This document shows positions 34,620 to 43,372 of a DNA stretch of 47,910 nucleotides, piece by piece (within the stretch, counting starts at the first letter, position 1; the number at the start of each line of letters is the position of its first letter). The stretch is from NCBI GenBank assembly GCA_020630495.1, contig JAHDBH010000019.1, positions 1-47,910 of the forward strand, written 5' to 3'. The position numbers and the translations under genes are program-made. The stretch is from Saprospiraceae bacterium. Lineage in GTDB: Bacteria; Bacteroidota; Bacteroidia; Chitinophagales; Saprospiraceae. The notes under the pieces were generated by a model. That model made no database searches. It saw nothing but the letters and a program-made list of their open reading frames with translations, and was not told where the DNA came from.

Positions 34620-37600
34620 ATGAAAAAACACATTACCTATCTGTTTCTTCTCTGCTTCACCGTGTCAGCGTATGCGCAATTGCCAGATGGAACCAGCGCT
34701 CCTGACTGGACTGCGACTGATCTCAATGGCGTGGTACATGACATGTCTGACATGCTGGATGATGGCAAGCATGTAGTCCTAGAATTTAGTGCTACCTGGT
34801 GCGGGCCTTGCTGGAACTATCACAATACGGGTACCCTAGAGACCCTCTATGATACATATGGTCCAGATGGTACAGATGAGATAAGGGTCTTCTATGTGGA
34901 GGCTGATCTAGGTACCACCGAGCCTTGTCTGTACGGAGAGTCTGACTGTGTCGGTGGCACACTTGGCGATTGGGTGACAGGTCATGATTTCCCTTTCATC
35001 GATCTTACATCGAGTAATGCTCCTACAATGGCGACAGATTATTCTATAGGATACTATCCTACCATATATGCGGTCTCCGCCAATCACACGAATGGTGTAT
35101 ATGAAATCGGTCAAGAAACGAATATCGCTGTATGGGATTCTTGGTTCTTTAACTCTTTTGAGATGGAAGTTTCCGAGACTATTACTAATGCAGACTGTGG
35201 TGGAGCTACAGGAGCTATTGATTTGCAAGTCACGGACGGAGAGGGTGATATCACAGCTGTCTGGAGTAATGGTATGACAGGTCTAAGTATAGACGGACTA
35301 GTCCCTGATACGTATGATGTCACTGTGACGGATGGCAACGGCTATTTTGTAGAATATTCCTACGAGGTCACTGGTGTGCCAGAGCCTTCTATAGATGCGG
35401 AGCAAGAAAGCGATATCAGTTGTTTTGGTGCTGCAGACGGGATACTCGAGGTAGTAGCTACTGGAGGGAACGGTGGCTTCACCTATGAGTGGAGCACTGG
35501 TGCCACTGGACCTATGATAGACAATCTCACTGCGGATACCTATACGGTAATCGCCACAGATGCTCTAGGCTGTGAGACGGAAGCTATCTATGTGATAGAA
35601 GAGCCAGAAGTCTTGACCAATGTTCTTGCAGTAAGCGATCAAGACTGTATAGATGATCTGGGAACTGTGGTCGTCACTAGCAGTGGTGGTACTGCTCCAT
35701 TTACCTATACGATCGGTTCTCAGAGCAATACTTCTGGAGTCTTTGATCTAGGAGTAGGATCTCACACGGTAGAGATAGTCGATGCCAATGGATGTGATGA
35801 CTCTCAGTCATTTGACATAGCCGAGGCAGAAGAAATGATGGCCATGGCCCAGTCAGACGGAAGTGTCATCACCTGTGCAGTCACAGAAGCTGTTCTCAGC
35901 GGAGATGGATCTACTCAAGGTCCAGATGTAGCGTACGAATGGGTAACTACGGACGGAAATATAGTTTCAGGCGCTACTACGCTAGAGGCCGTAGTAAACG
36001 TAGGTGGAACGTACACGCTGATCGTATACAATGTCGTGACCACCTGCACGGATATGATGAGTGTGACAGTGGAAGAAAATCTGGACTTCCCATCAGTAGA
36101 TGTAGATGAGCCTGGCGAGATAGGATGTGATGTCACATCACTCGAGATAGATGGTTCTGGATCTGAGCAAGGCGATCATATCACTTACAGCTGGACGACT
36201 GAGGACGGAAATATCATAGAAGGAGCTGACGAGGCAATCGTATCTGTAGATCAGGGCGGATCGTACACTCTGACCGTCATGAACTCTATCAGTGGATGCT
36301 CACTGAGCGAAACAGTCGTAGTAGAGCAAGACACAGAAGTGCCGACTGTAGATGTAGAAGACGCAATCATAGGATGCGCCCAGTCTGAAGTGACGCTTTG
36401 TGCAGTCACCACTGGAGCAGAGGAAGTAATATGGGATACACCTTCAGGACCACAGTCTGGAGAATGTATCGAGGTAGCTATGGCTGGTGAATATACCGCT
36501 ACAGCTATCGGATCCAACGGATGTGAAAGACAGGCATCTGCTACAGTAGAGGAAAACAGCGACGTACCAGAAGTCTCTATCGACGAGCCCGCTCCTATCA
36601 CTTGTATAGAACTCAATTCTGTCATATCTGCCGTCATCGAAGGCAATGCAGAAGACTTTTCCATCGTATGGACAACTGATGATGGTAACATCGTAGGCGA
36701 TAATGATGCAACGGATGTTACCGTAGATGCCGCCGGTACTTATACTGCGACAGTAGTTAATGTCCTCTCAGGATGTGAAACTGTCATGACCATTGAAGTA
36801 GCAGAAGAACGCGAAGATCCAGTATCGAGCTTCACCTATGAAGTCATTGACGGTGTCATCTTTGTGACCAGCACATCAGAGGGGAATCCTACTGAGCTGA
36901 GCTGGAATGATGGTCAGCAAGGAGAAGAAGTAATGATCACATTTGATGAAAATGGTACGTACCAGATATGTCTCACTGCATCTAATGACTGCGGCGAGGA
37001 TGAAGATTGCCAGGATGTAGCATTTGCTACAGAGCTTCTCTATGAGACTGCCTTTGATGAAGTGCTTTGCTTTGGAGATATCGGACGCCTCGAAGTGGAG
37101 CCATCAGGTGGTCAACCCGAGTATGCCATCTCTTGGACAGGTCCTGGTGGATTTAGCTCCAGCGAGTTTGTCATAGAGAATCTAGAAGCCGGTGATTACA
37201 CCATGATGCTTACAGATGACTTTGGCTATGAGAAGACAGAAACTTATACGGTCGCTGAAGCAATAGAAATCACAGCGAGCGATGCAGAAATCGAGGATGC
37301 TTCCCAGGGAGCTTCTGACGGATCAGTAATGATAGACATCGAGGGTGGAACAGGAGATCTCAGATTCCTATGGAGCAATGGAGCCACTACAGAGGATCTC
37401 ATCGATGTCCCAGAAGGTGAATATTTTGTATCCGTAAGAGATGAAAATGATTGCGAGAAAGTGTTTGGTCCCTACAGAGTAGGTCTTTCATCTGCTGTGT
37501 CTGATCTTGATTTTGTCACTGATTTCCAACTCAGTCCTGTACCTGCTTTTACTGATCTGACAGTCAGAATTCAGCTCCAGCAAGTAGTAGACTCACGAGT

Positions 37601-37763
37601 GAGTATCATCAATTCTGCAGGAGTAGTACAGTATCAAGAAGATTTCTATACCAATCAGATCAATCGCACGATTGATGTAAGTACTATGAGTGCTGGAATG
37701 TACTTCCTAGAATTTGGTACGGCTACAGATCGCCAAGTTGAGAAGTTTGTGATCGTGAAGTAA
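34620..37763 (+). CDS. T9SS-exported protein: TlpA-like thioredoxin domain plus SprB-like and Ig-like repeats
   Basis: A 1047-aa secreted protein. The start is the ATG giving signal peptide MKKHITYLFLLCFTVSAYAQ; 34 extra codons upstream are not credible. Residues ~25-175 are TlpA/thioredoxin-like with C61-G-P-C64 in FSATWCGPCWNYHN. SprB-type repeats follow (GAIDLQVTDGEGDITAVWSN; GILEVVATGGNGGFTYEWST), then several Ig-like units, each with a Cys pair and an EWVTTDGNIV-type core, then further SprB units. The C-terminus is a T9SS type A sorting domain (FQLSPVPAFTDLTVRIQ ... GMYFLEFGTATDRQVEKFVIVK-like end). The acidic composition is typical of surface adhesins. It is flanked by terminators on both sides. 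Confidence 0.9.
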   Translation: MKKHITYLFLLCFTVSAYAQLPDGTSAPDWTATDLNGVVHDMSDMLDDGKHVVLEFSATWCGPCWNYHNTGTLETLYDTYGPDGTDEIRVFYVEADLGTTEPCLYGESDCVGGTLGDWVTGHDFPFIDLTSSNAPTMATDYSIGYYPTIYAVSANHTNGVYEIGQETNIAVWDSWFFNSFEMEVSETITNADCGGATGAIDLQVTDGEGDITAVWSNGMTGLSIDGLVPDTYDVTVTDGNGYFVEYSYEVTGVPEPSIDAEQESDISCFGAADGILEVVATGGNGGFTYEWSTGATGPMIDNLTADTYTVIATDALGCETEAIYVIEEPEVLTNVLAVSDQDCIDDLGTVVVTSSGGTAPFTYTIGSQSNTSGVFDLGVGSHTVEIVDANGCDDSQSFDIAEAEEMMAMAQSDGSVITCAVTEAVLSGDGSTQGPDVAYEWVTTDGNIVSGATTLEAVVNVGGTYTLIVYNVVTTCTDMMSVTVEENLDFPSVDVDEPGEIGCDVTSLEIDGSGSEQGDHITYSWTTEDGNIIEGADEAIVSVDQGGSYTLTVMNSISGCSLSETVVVEQDTEVPTVDVEDAIIGCAQSEVTLCAVTTGAEEVIWDTPSGPQSGECIEVAMAGEYTATAIGSNGCERQASATVEENSDVPEVSIDEPAPITCIELNSVISAVIEGNAEDFSIVWTTDDGNIVGDNDATDVTVDAAGTYTATVVNVLSGCETVMTIEVAEEREDPVSSFTYEVIDGVIFVTSTSEGNPTELSWNDGQQGEEVMITFDENGTYQICLTASNDCGEDEDCQDVAFATELLYETAFDEVLCFGDIGRLEVEPSGGQPEYAISWTGPGGFSSSEFVIENLEAGDYTMMLTDDFGYEKTETYTVAEAIEITASDAEIEDASQGASDGSVMIDIEGGTGDLRFLWSNGATTEDLIDVPEGEYFVSVRDENDCEKVFGPYRVGLSSAVSDLDFVTDFQLSPVPAFTDLTVRIQLQQVVDSRVSIINSAGVVQYQEDFYTNQINRTIDVSTMSAGMYFLEFGTATDRQVEKFVIVK

Positions 37764-37800
37764 ATTACTAGTACAGATCTACCGATCTTGTACTTTGCAT

Positions 37801-37842
37801 AAAGCCTTCTCTGACCTATAAGTCAGAGAAGGCTTTTTTTAT
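37801..37842. terminator. strong intrinsic terminator between convergent genes
   Basis: AAAGCCTTCTCTGAC and GTCAGAGAAGGCTTT form a perfect 15-bp stem with a 6-base loop, followed by a T-run on the plus strand; the minus-strand T flank is shorter. It ends the T9SS cargo gene and may also serve corA. Confidence 0.92.
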
Positions 37843-37863
37843 TTATGATTTGTCTACTAGTTC

Positions 37864-38922
37864 TTAGTCCATTTCTATCCACCCTTTCTTCTTGAATAAG
37901 AAAAAGAGTCCGATTCCTAGTGATATAAGAACAAGCCAGAAGACAGGATAGGCATATTTCCAAGATAGCTCTGGCATATGCTCAAAGTTCATCCCATAGA
38001 CTCCCGCAAGAAATGTAATGGGAATAAATATGGTAGATATAAGTGTGAGTAATTGCATGACTTTATTCATGCGAAAACCTAACTCAGAAGTATAGAGGTC
38101 GTGGAGGCTATGTAAGGACTCTCTTCCTGTCTCAACTCTATCAGAGATGTGGATACTCTGGTCATGGAGATCACGGAAGTATACAGCATTTTGCGCAGAA
38201 AGGTAGGGTGATTCGCTACGAGATAGTTTATTGATGCCATCTCTCAGTTGGAGAGAACTCTTACGTAGGCGGATGAGAACTTTTTTGAGCTTATGCATTC
38301 GAGCTTTTACCTCTGCGCTTGGTCTGGACATGATATCATCTTCTAGGTCAGTGATCTCATCGGATATGGAATCTATCATATCATTATACTCATCCAGGAC
38401 AAAGTCGATTAAGGCAAATACGAGATAATCAGCTCCTTTGTTTCTAAGCCGACTGGCACTATCTTGAAGACGTCCCCTAATCTTTTCAAATAAATCAGAG
38501 TGTGTTTCTTGAAAGGATACGACGAGATTACGAGAAAAATATATGGCGACATGCTCGCTAGTCAGCTCCAAGGATTCTTCTAAGAAAGAGTGAGCCTTGA
38601 CCACGATGAAATTTCCTGTGGCGTACTCGCTATACTTGGGCCGCTGATAGACATCCACAGCGCTCTCCAGCGCCAGATGGCTGATGGATAGATGTGCACC
38701 CATACTGAGAATCAGCTCAATGTCTTGCATGCCCAGCAGATCATACCAGTCCACTTGATCATCACGCACTTGCAGATGTGTGATGTGGTGATCAGATATG
38801 ACGCGATGCTCGAGCGTGTCAGGATCGTACTGTATACTGTGAAGAATCGTCTGCTCAGGTGAGGCGCTACCTGTGTAGAGCACTGTCCCAGGAGCCATAC
38901 CTGTCTTTTCACGATGTTGCAT
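37864..38922 (-). CDS. corA: CorA-family magnesium/divalent cation transporter
   Basis: A 352-aa member with a large soluble N-terminal domain (~1-285), then two C-terminal helices. The diagnostic selectivity loop is GVYGMNFEHMPEL; a Lys-rich cytoplasmic tail (FFLFKKKGWIE) closes the protein. Pentameric Mg2+ channels of this family open when internal Mg2+ falls. Its ATG lies inside mscS (14-bp overlap), so translation is coupled to mscS. It is the last gene of a possible five-gene run beginning with the ATP-grasp cassette. Confidence 0.95.
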   Translation of the reverse strand: MQHREKTGMAPGTVLYTGSASPEQTILHSIQYDPDTLEHRVISDHHITHLQVRDDQVDWYDLLGMQDIELILSMGAHLSISHLALESAVDVYQRPKYSEYATGNFIVVKAHSFLEESLELTSEHVAIYFSRNLVVSFQETHSDLFEKIRGRLQDSASRLRNKGADYLVFALIDFVLDEYNDMIDSISDEITDLEDDIMSRPSAEVKARMHKLKKVLIRLRKSSLQLRDGINKLSRSESPYLSAQNAVYFRDLHDQSIHISDRVETGRESLHSLHDLYTSELGFRMNKVMQLLTLISTIFIPITFLAGVYGMNFEHMPELSWKYAYPVFWLVLISLGIGLFFLFKKKGWIEMD

Positions 38923-39766
38923 GGGGTGGTGTTTTCTGGATGATCGTGTGGTGTGGATATGGGATTTCTATACCCTGAGAAGGAAGTAAAAGGACTAAAT
39001 CCTCTAGGAGATCGCTATTCATTACAAAGGCATCTGTGGCGTTTTTTGCCCATGCCCATGCCCTCAGAGTGATTCCACTTGCTCCTAGTCGGATGACTCT
39101 CACCATGACCTCTGGGTCATCATTTGCAATCTGCTCTGGCGTGCGCCCTTCTATCCGCAGTGGATGATCCAATACGCGCTCCATGATGAGACGCTTGGCG
39201 AGTGCCAGATCAGACTCATAGGAGATTTCTACTTCTATCCATTTACAAATCTTTTCTTCATCAAAGTCGCTATTGACGATAATCTCATCGCTAATAATGC
39301 TATTGGGAATGATGATACGTCGATTTTCATAATTTCGGATGACTGTGTGGCGAAGTGTGATATCTTCTACCATACCTGTGTACGTGCGCAGCTCTATTCT
39401 GTCATTGACCCGAAAGGGTTTAAATATGACTATGAATAGTCCGCTGATTACATTGCCCAAAGCATGCTGTGACGCAAATCCAACTGCTACTGCAAGTAGT
39501 CCAGCTCCAGCCAGTAGAGACTTAGCAAGTGTGCGGAGTTGAGGTATGGTATAGATGGCTAGACCTATACCCACTATATAGATGATCGCTACTACTGCAT
39601 GACGCAGAAATTTATAATTGGTGGGATCACTATGTAAATCCTCGCTAGACTTCCTGATCAATCTACGAAAAAATCGACCAGCCAGCTGAGCCAGAATAAT
39701 TGTGGCTAGCAGGATGACGACGATGTACAAGAAATCTTTTAGAAGTGGTAGTAATTCTGCGCCCAT
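38909..39766 (-). CDS. small-conductance mechanosensitive channel (MscS family)
   Basis: A 285-aa channel. Three transmembrane helices are followed by the pore-lining segment LLAGAGLLAVAVGFASQHALGN and the MscS beta domain (NDRIELRTYTGMVEDITLRH-type segment, then RRIIIPNS), with a C-terminal alpha/beta domain. Length is normal. It lies 50 bp after the AstE-like gene and overlaps corA. It would release solutes on osmotic downshift. Its place behind a ligase cassette suggests the cassette product may be an osmolyte, which is inference only. Confidence 0.95.
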   Translation of the reverse strand: MGAELLPLLKDFLYIVVILLATIILAQLAGRFFRRLIRKSSEDLHSDPTNYKFLRHAVVAIIYIVGIGLAIYTIPQLRTLAKSLLAGAGLLAVAVGFASQHALGNVISGLFIVIFKPFRVNDRIELRTYTGMVEDITLRHTVIRNYENRRIIIPNSIISDEIIVNSDFDEEKICKWIEVEISYESDLALAKRLIMERVLDHPLRIEGRTPEQIANDDPEVMVRVIRLGASGITLRAWAWAKNATDAFVMNSDLLEDLVLLLPSQGIEIPYPHHTIIQKTPPHATS

Positions 39767-39816
39767 GATGATAGTTTACTTGTGTAATGTGTTCTCTCCT
39801 CATGATGAAAAGATGA

Positions 39817-40818
39817 TCAAGGTCTGATAATCTGGTGATTGGTGGAAATCTTGCCGAGGTGTATAATTCTTCCACCTGACTGCGTGACGGGATTGACACT
39901 GCGGCCAATGACGATACCAGCTTCATCAGTACAGTACTCGTGTATCGTCTCACCAAATATATCGCGCAGAGTTGCGATAGATTCACCAGCGCTAAGTTGA
40001 TCTAGGATGTCGGTCTTCACCGAAAGCAAACCACCCTTGTGCGTGTATATCCATTGACTTGATTCACAGAGTACGGTATCACGTTGGTTTTCTATGGGCT
40101 CTTCTTCTATCATGCCTAGGTGGCAAAGCGTATTGTGTATTCCTTCTACTCCGCTTTTGATCACCCGCTTCTGAAAGAGATTTGGATTGCCTACTTCTAT
40201 GGTGATAGCTGGTATATTAATCTCTGCAGCAGCTCCTCGTAGTGTGCCATCAGAAGGTGGATTGTGCACGATGATATCGGCATTTTGGACATTGGCAAGA
40301 TCTCTCGTGGAGGGTTGGCTCATATCTGCCCTGATATAGTATGAATTAATCCTTCCAGTGGACGCCGTATGCAAGTCCACAAGACTGTCAAAATGAATAA
40401 CTAGTCTATGGAAGAATCTATGTGCATAGAGCTGACTTATATTACCGTTCTCTTTACCTGGCATGATGTGATTAAGGTCTGTGCCGTCGTTAAATCGTCG
40501 CTTTTTGCGAATGTAAGCTGGCACATTGACCACAGGCACACCTATCAGAGTGCCGTGTAAATCTGACGTATCTATATCGGAGAATAGTCGCTGGATGACG
40601 GAGATGCCATTGAGCTCATTACCATGGACTGCAGCTGTGACGCCCAGCACAGGGCCGTCATGAGCTCCGCGCGCCACTATGAGTGGTATGCAGATCGCTT
40701 GACCTAGCGGGTCTGATATAAGTCTCAGCCAATATTTGGCTACCGTATCTGGTGCTGTGAGATCAGGACTATAGTTTTCTATCGTAGGGATGTGTGAGTC
40801 AGATGTGCCTATCAACAT
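39817..40818 (-). CDS. succinylglutamate desuccinylase/aspartoacylase-family zinc hydrolase
   Basis: A 333-aa M14-like amidohydrolase. Zinc ligands are H65 and E68 in VHGNELNG and H150 in LVDLHTAS. The usual DLNRxFPG motif appears as DLNHIMPG (His for Arg). The C-terminal beta domain contains the GGLL and GEIV-like turns of the aspartoacylase group. It should hydrolyse an N-acyl or peptide-like amide; substrate unknown. No arginine-catabolism (ast) genes are near, so AstE itself is unlikely. Its ATG is 20 bp inside the end of the GshB-like gene, showing tight coupling with the ligases. Confidence 0.9.
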   Translation of the reverse strand: MLIGTSDSHIPTIENYSPDLTAPDTVAKYWLRLISDPLGQAICIPLIVARGAHDGPVLGVTAAVHGNELNGISVIQRLFSDIDTSDLHGTLIGVPVVNVPAYIRKKRRFNDGTDLNHIMPGKENGNISQLYAHRFFHRLVIHFDSLVDLHTASTGRINSYYIRADMSQPSTRDLANVQNADIIVHNPPSDGTLRGAAAEINIPAITIEVGNPNLFQKRVIKSGVEGIHNTLCHLGMIEEEPIENQRDTVLCESSQWIYTHKGGLLSVKTDILDQLSAGESIATLRDIFGETIHEYCTDEAGIVIGRSVNPVTQSGGRIIHLGKISTNHQIIRP

Positions 40819-41800
40819 AATCTATGATTTTCTGAATGGTGATGGATACTATGGGGATTCCCGTCTGGGCTTGAGCCTGTGGGAATCCTCCTATGCTAAG
40901 TGTGTTGATTTCTGATAATATACGTCGGCCATCATCATCTACAAGGGTATCTATACCAGCTATCACGATTCCTTGAGCTCTCAAGTCTGGGGTCAGCTCT
41001 GCGATAATATGCTGCTCATCCGGAGTGACAGTCGTGTGTGCACTACGTCCACCCTGAGCCACATTACAGAGCCACTGTCCCTGCGCTGGTAGTCGGAGTA
41101 TCCCTGCCAGTAGCGTCCCGTCCACGTAGAGTAAACGCTTGTCTCCTTCAGAAACGCGATGCAGATACTTCATGGCGAGAAAGCCGTGATCTGCTATATA
41201 GTCTTTTTTTTCTTTGAAAAACTCTGCTAAAGATCTTGTATGCTCTCCATCTGTCACCCACTCACCGTCAATCTTTACGATGCCGTGTCCACCGTAGCCC
41301 CGGAGAGGCTTAAGCACTATAGGATGCTTTGCTGCCATGTCACTTATCTCCACCGTAGTATGACATATGGCCATGGGTGGGCAGAGCTGAGGATATTGTA
41401 GAAGATATGCTTTGCTACTCGTACGCAGGATGCCACTGGGTCTATTGATGATCACTGCCCGCGTAAATATGTGAGGCAGTGAGGTCAAGAAAGTTTCACT
41501 CACAGGATGCGGCAGTCGCAGCCAGAGTACGTCAACCTCAGCGGGGTCTACAGAAGTGAGATGAGATGTATAGTTGTAGCCGTCGCTCGCGTACTTCCAC
41601 TCACCTCTGAGCGCTGTACCGTACAGTTCTCCGCGAGAAGGGTCTGTGAACCACTCACGATTGCGCTCTACAGATCTGCTGGCTACATATACACTTGCAC
41701 ATTTGGGATGTTGATACAGCTCAGAAAGTAGAGAGTAGATGGAATTTTCTGCAGAGTGCGATTGGTGATCAGTGAGACAGAGAAATTTATATTTTCTCAT
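40799..41800 (-). CDS. ATP-grasp ligase, glutathione synthetase (GshB)-like
   Basis: A 333-aa ATP-dependent carboxylate-amine ligase. The pre-ATP-grasp part has LRLPHPVSETF and VIINRPSGILRTSSKAYLL, parallel to the RxDPP and NxPxGLR regions of GshB. The ATP-grasp core has K164 in IVLKPLRGYGGHG (170-173 Gly-rich loop), E206-region MKYL, D284 in AGIDTLVDD and the metal-binding E297-I-N299 in SEINTLSIGGFPQ. It probably joins an amino acid to a carboxylated precursor through an acyl phosphate. True glutathione synthesis is doubtful because no gshA is nearby. It overlaps its upstream neighbour by 4 bp and its downstream one by 20 bp. Confidence 0.88.
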   Translation of the reverse strand: MRKYKFLCLTDHQSHSAENSIYSLLSELYQHPKCASVYVASRSVERNREWFTDPSRGELYGTALRGEWKYASDGYNYTSHLTSVDPAEVDVLWLRLPHPVSETFLTSLPHIFTRAVIINRPSGILRTSSKAYLLQYPQLCPPMAICHTTVEISDMAAKHPIVLKPLRGYGGHGIVKIDGEWVTDGEHTRSLAEFFKEKKDYIADHGFLAMKYLHRVSEGDKRLLYVDGTLLAGILRLPAQGQWLCNVAQGGRSAHTTVTPDEQHIIAELTPDLRAQGIVIAGIDTLVDDDGRRILSEINTLSIGGFPQAQAQTGIPIVSITIQKIIDYVDRHI

Positions 41801-43254
41801 AGCTTTATTTCACTGAGGAGCTGGTCATCATTATTAAGAGACTTGAAGAGTTTCATACGGAATTTGCCTTTGGAATTATGCAGCTTTATGCACATCTTAT
41901 CGATTGCGATGGTGGAAAGTACAGTCTGTATATATGCCTCAATCAAGTCATCTAGGCCTATGCCGAGCTTGTTAAAATCACGTCTGTCCATGAGTAGCAG
42001 ACGCTTGGTATCAGATTCCCACTGGTTTTCACCTTTTTTGATACTGAGATTAGTGCCGAGCATGGACCAAGAGTCCGTGGCGCTTTCGAGATTGCGCGCT
42101 AGTGGAGTAAGTGCCCTGCGTGAGTAAATGCACACGGGCTTGATGCCATTCGTCGTGGTACAGGTCATCATGCGTATGTCTGCTACGTGGGTATCCTTGT
42201 TCTTGTCAGGAATGGTGCCTACATGGTAGTATTTTCCTTCGCTGCTCCTGCTGCTCCAGTTAAAATTACCAATAAGACTCTGCACGATAAATCTGGAATA
42301 GTCAAAGTCAATGGCCATAAAGGCATTAAGTTCCCGTGGGCTCGTGATGGTGTATACACCCTGGCCGGCATTGGAGTAGGGGATCTTGATGACGGCGTGA
42401 CCTCCCATGCGATCGACCCACAGCGGAATCTCTTCTTTGCTTACGTCCCAGATGGTCTCTGGTGTGATGATGCTGAGGCCAGAATCATAGAGCTCAGCAT
42501 TATACATTTCATATGCTTTGGCTGCTACCATTTTGTTTCTACCACCAGCGAGACATGCGACAATAGGATTATATACCTTGGTCTTAGTATGTAGAGGTAG
42601 TCTCAGCCATGGTTTTTGGGTGAGGTAGCGATAGATGGCTCTGATCGGCAGCCATTGATCACCATGCTTGATGTGAAACAGTTCATCGCTATGGCTGACA
42701 TGATCCTGCGACTCTCCATGAAAGTACGGTACGAGAAATACCTCCTCACCTGTCACATCAGAGATAACCTGCGCATAGCCGCTGGCTTCCATGATATTTT
42801 TGTCATAGAAAACAGCCAAGTGGCCATTTATTTTTTTTACACCTTTTTTGGGTTTTATGTAGGGGATAAATGACTGTTCTATGAGTTTTCGATAGCCGCC
42901 ATCTTCTGCGTGGTCATCCGTAAGCGGCATAGACTTTTGCCCGGAAGGGCTAGAATTATTCTCTATCACTACCATGCGCCTGTGGCCCTCTGCTGAGGTA
43001 GCATTGAAGAGGTCGGCCCCGCTCCATAGAAAGTACTTGCACCTGTAGCTTAAGATGCTTTCTAGGTCATCTCTATTGACCATAGGATTGAGATGGCAGT
43101 ATCGTGAAACGATCCGGTCGCGATCTAGATTCAAGAAGAAATTGACCATAGGATGTATCGTAGCATTGAGTGCCTTGGGATACCAGTGATTGCTAGTGTC
43201 AAAGTTCCCTGGACGTACTACTGTAATGGTGGTAGCGCTTGCTATTGTCATCAT
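41797..43254 (-). CDS. uncharacterised ATP-grasp-like protein, possibly circularly permuted
   Basis: A 485-aa cytoplasmic protein of no named family that I can assign. Two ATP-grasp-like motifs are visible. The Lys plus Gly-rich loop GHAVIKIPYSNAGQGV is at ~286-300 (K290). An E-N-N-S-S-P-S-G motif sits at residues 98-105, resembling the ExN metal-binding motif that normally lies after the Gly loop. Its position before the loop suggests a circular permutation, as in the known CP-ATP-grasp families. Other conserved-looking pieces are CLAGGRNKMVAAKAY, PETIWDVSK and RRDFNKLGIGLDDLIEAY. It opens the cassette and overlaps the GshB-like gene by 4 bp (ATGA). A TACCTTTA box immediately precedes the ATG pair. 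Confidence 0.7.
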   Translation of the reverse strand: MMTIASATTITVVRPGNFDTSNHWYPKALNATIHPMVNFFLNLDRDRIVSRYCHLNPMVNRDDLESILSYRCKYFLWSGADLFNATSAEGHRRMVVIENNSSPSGQKSMPLTDDHAEDGGYRKLIEQSFIPYIKPKKGVKKINGHLAVFYDKNIMEASGYAQVISDVTGEEVFLVPYFHGESQDHVSHSDELFHIKHGDQWLPIRAIYRYLTQKPWLRLPLHTKTKVYNPIVACLAGGRNKMVAAKAYEMYNAELYDSGLSIITPETIWDVSKEEIPLWVDRMGGHAVIKIPYSNAGQGVYTITSPRELNAFMAIDFDYSRFIVQSLIGNFNWSSRSSEGKYYHVGTIPDKNKDTHVADIRMMTCTTTNGIKPVCIYSRRALTPLARNLESATDSWSMLGTNLSIKKGENQWESDTKRLLLMDRRDFNKLGIGLDDLIEAYIQTVLSTIAIDKMCIKLHNSKGKFRMKLFKSLNNDDQLLSEIKL

Positions 43255-43372
43255 GATAAAGGTAAAATTCTGTCAATATCCCGTACCGTCAAGAATTATT
43301 TTCGTATGAGGATTTGGCTATACTTGACCTAATTGCACCGCTGTGTGAGTCGGTGATCAGATAGAAATAGGA

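Noticed and set aside
42187-42594. Plus-strand open frame of 135 codons opposite the ATP-grasp-like gene
   Set aside because: The minus-strand frame has recognisable ATP-grasp motifs and overlaps its neighbour as operon genes do; the plus frame is a shadow.
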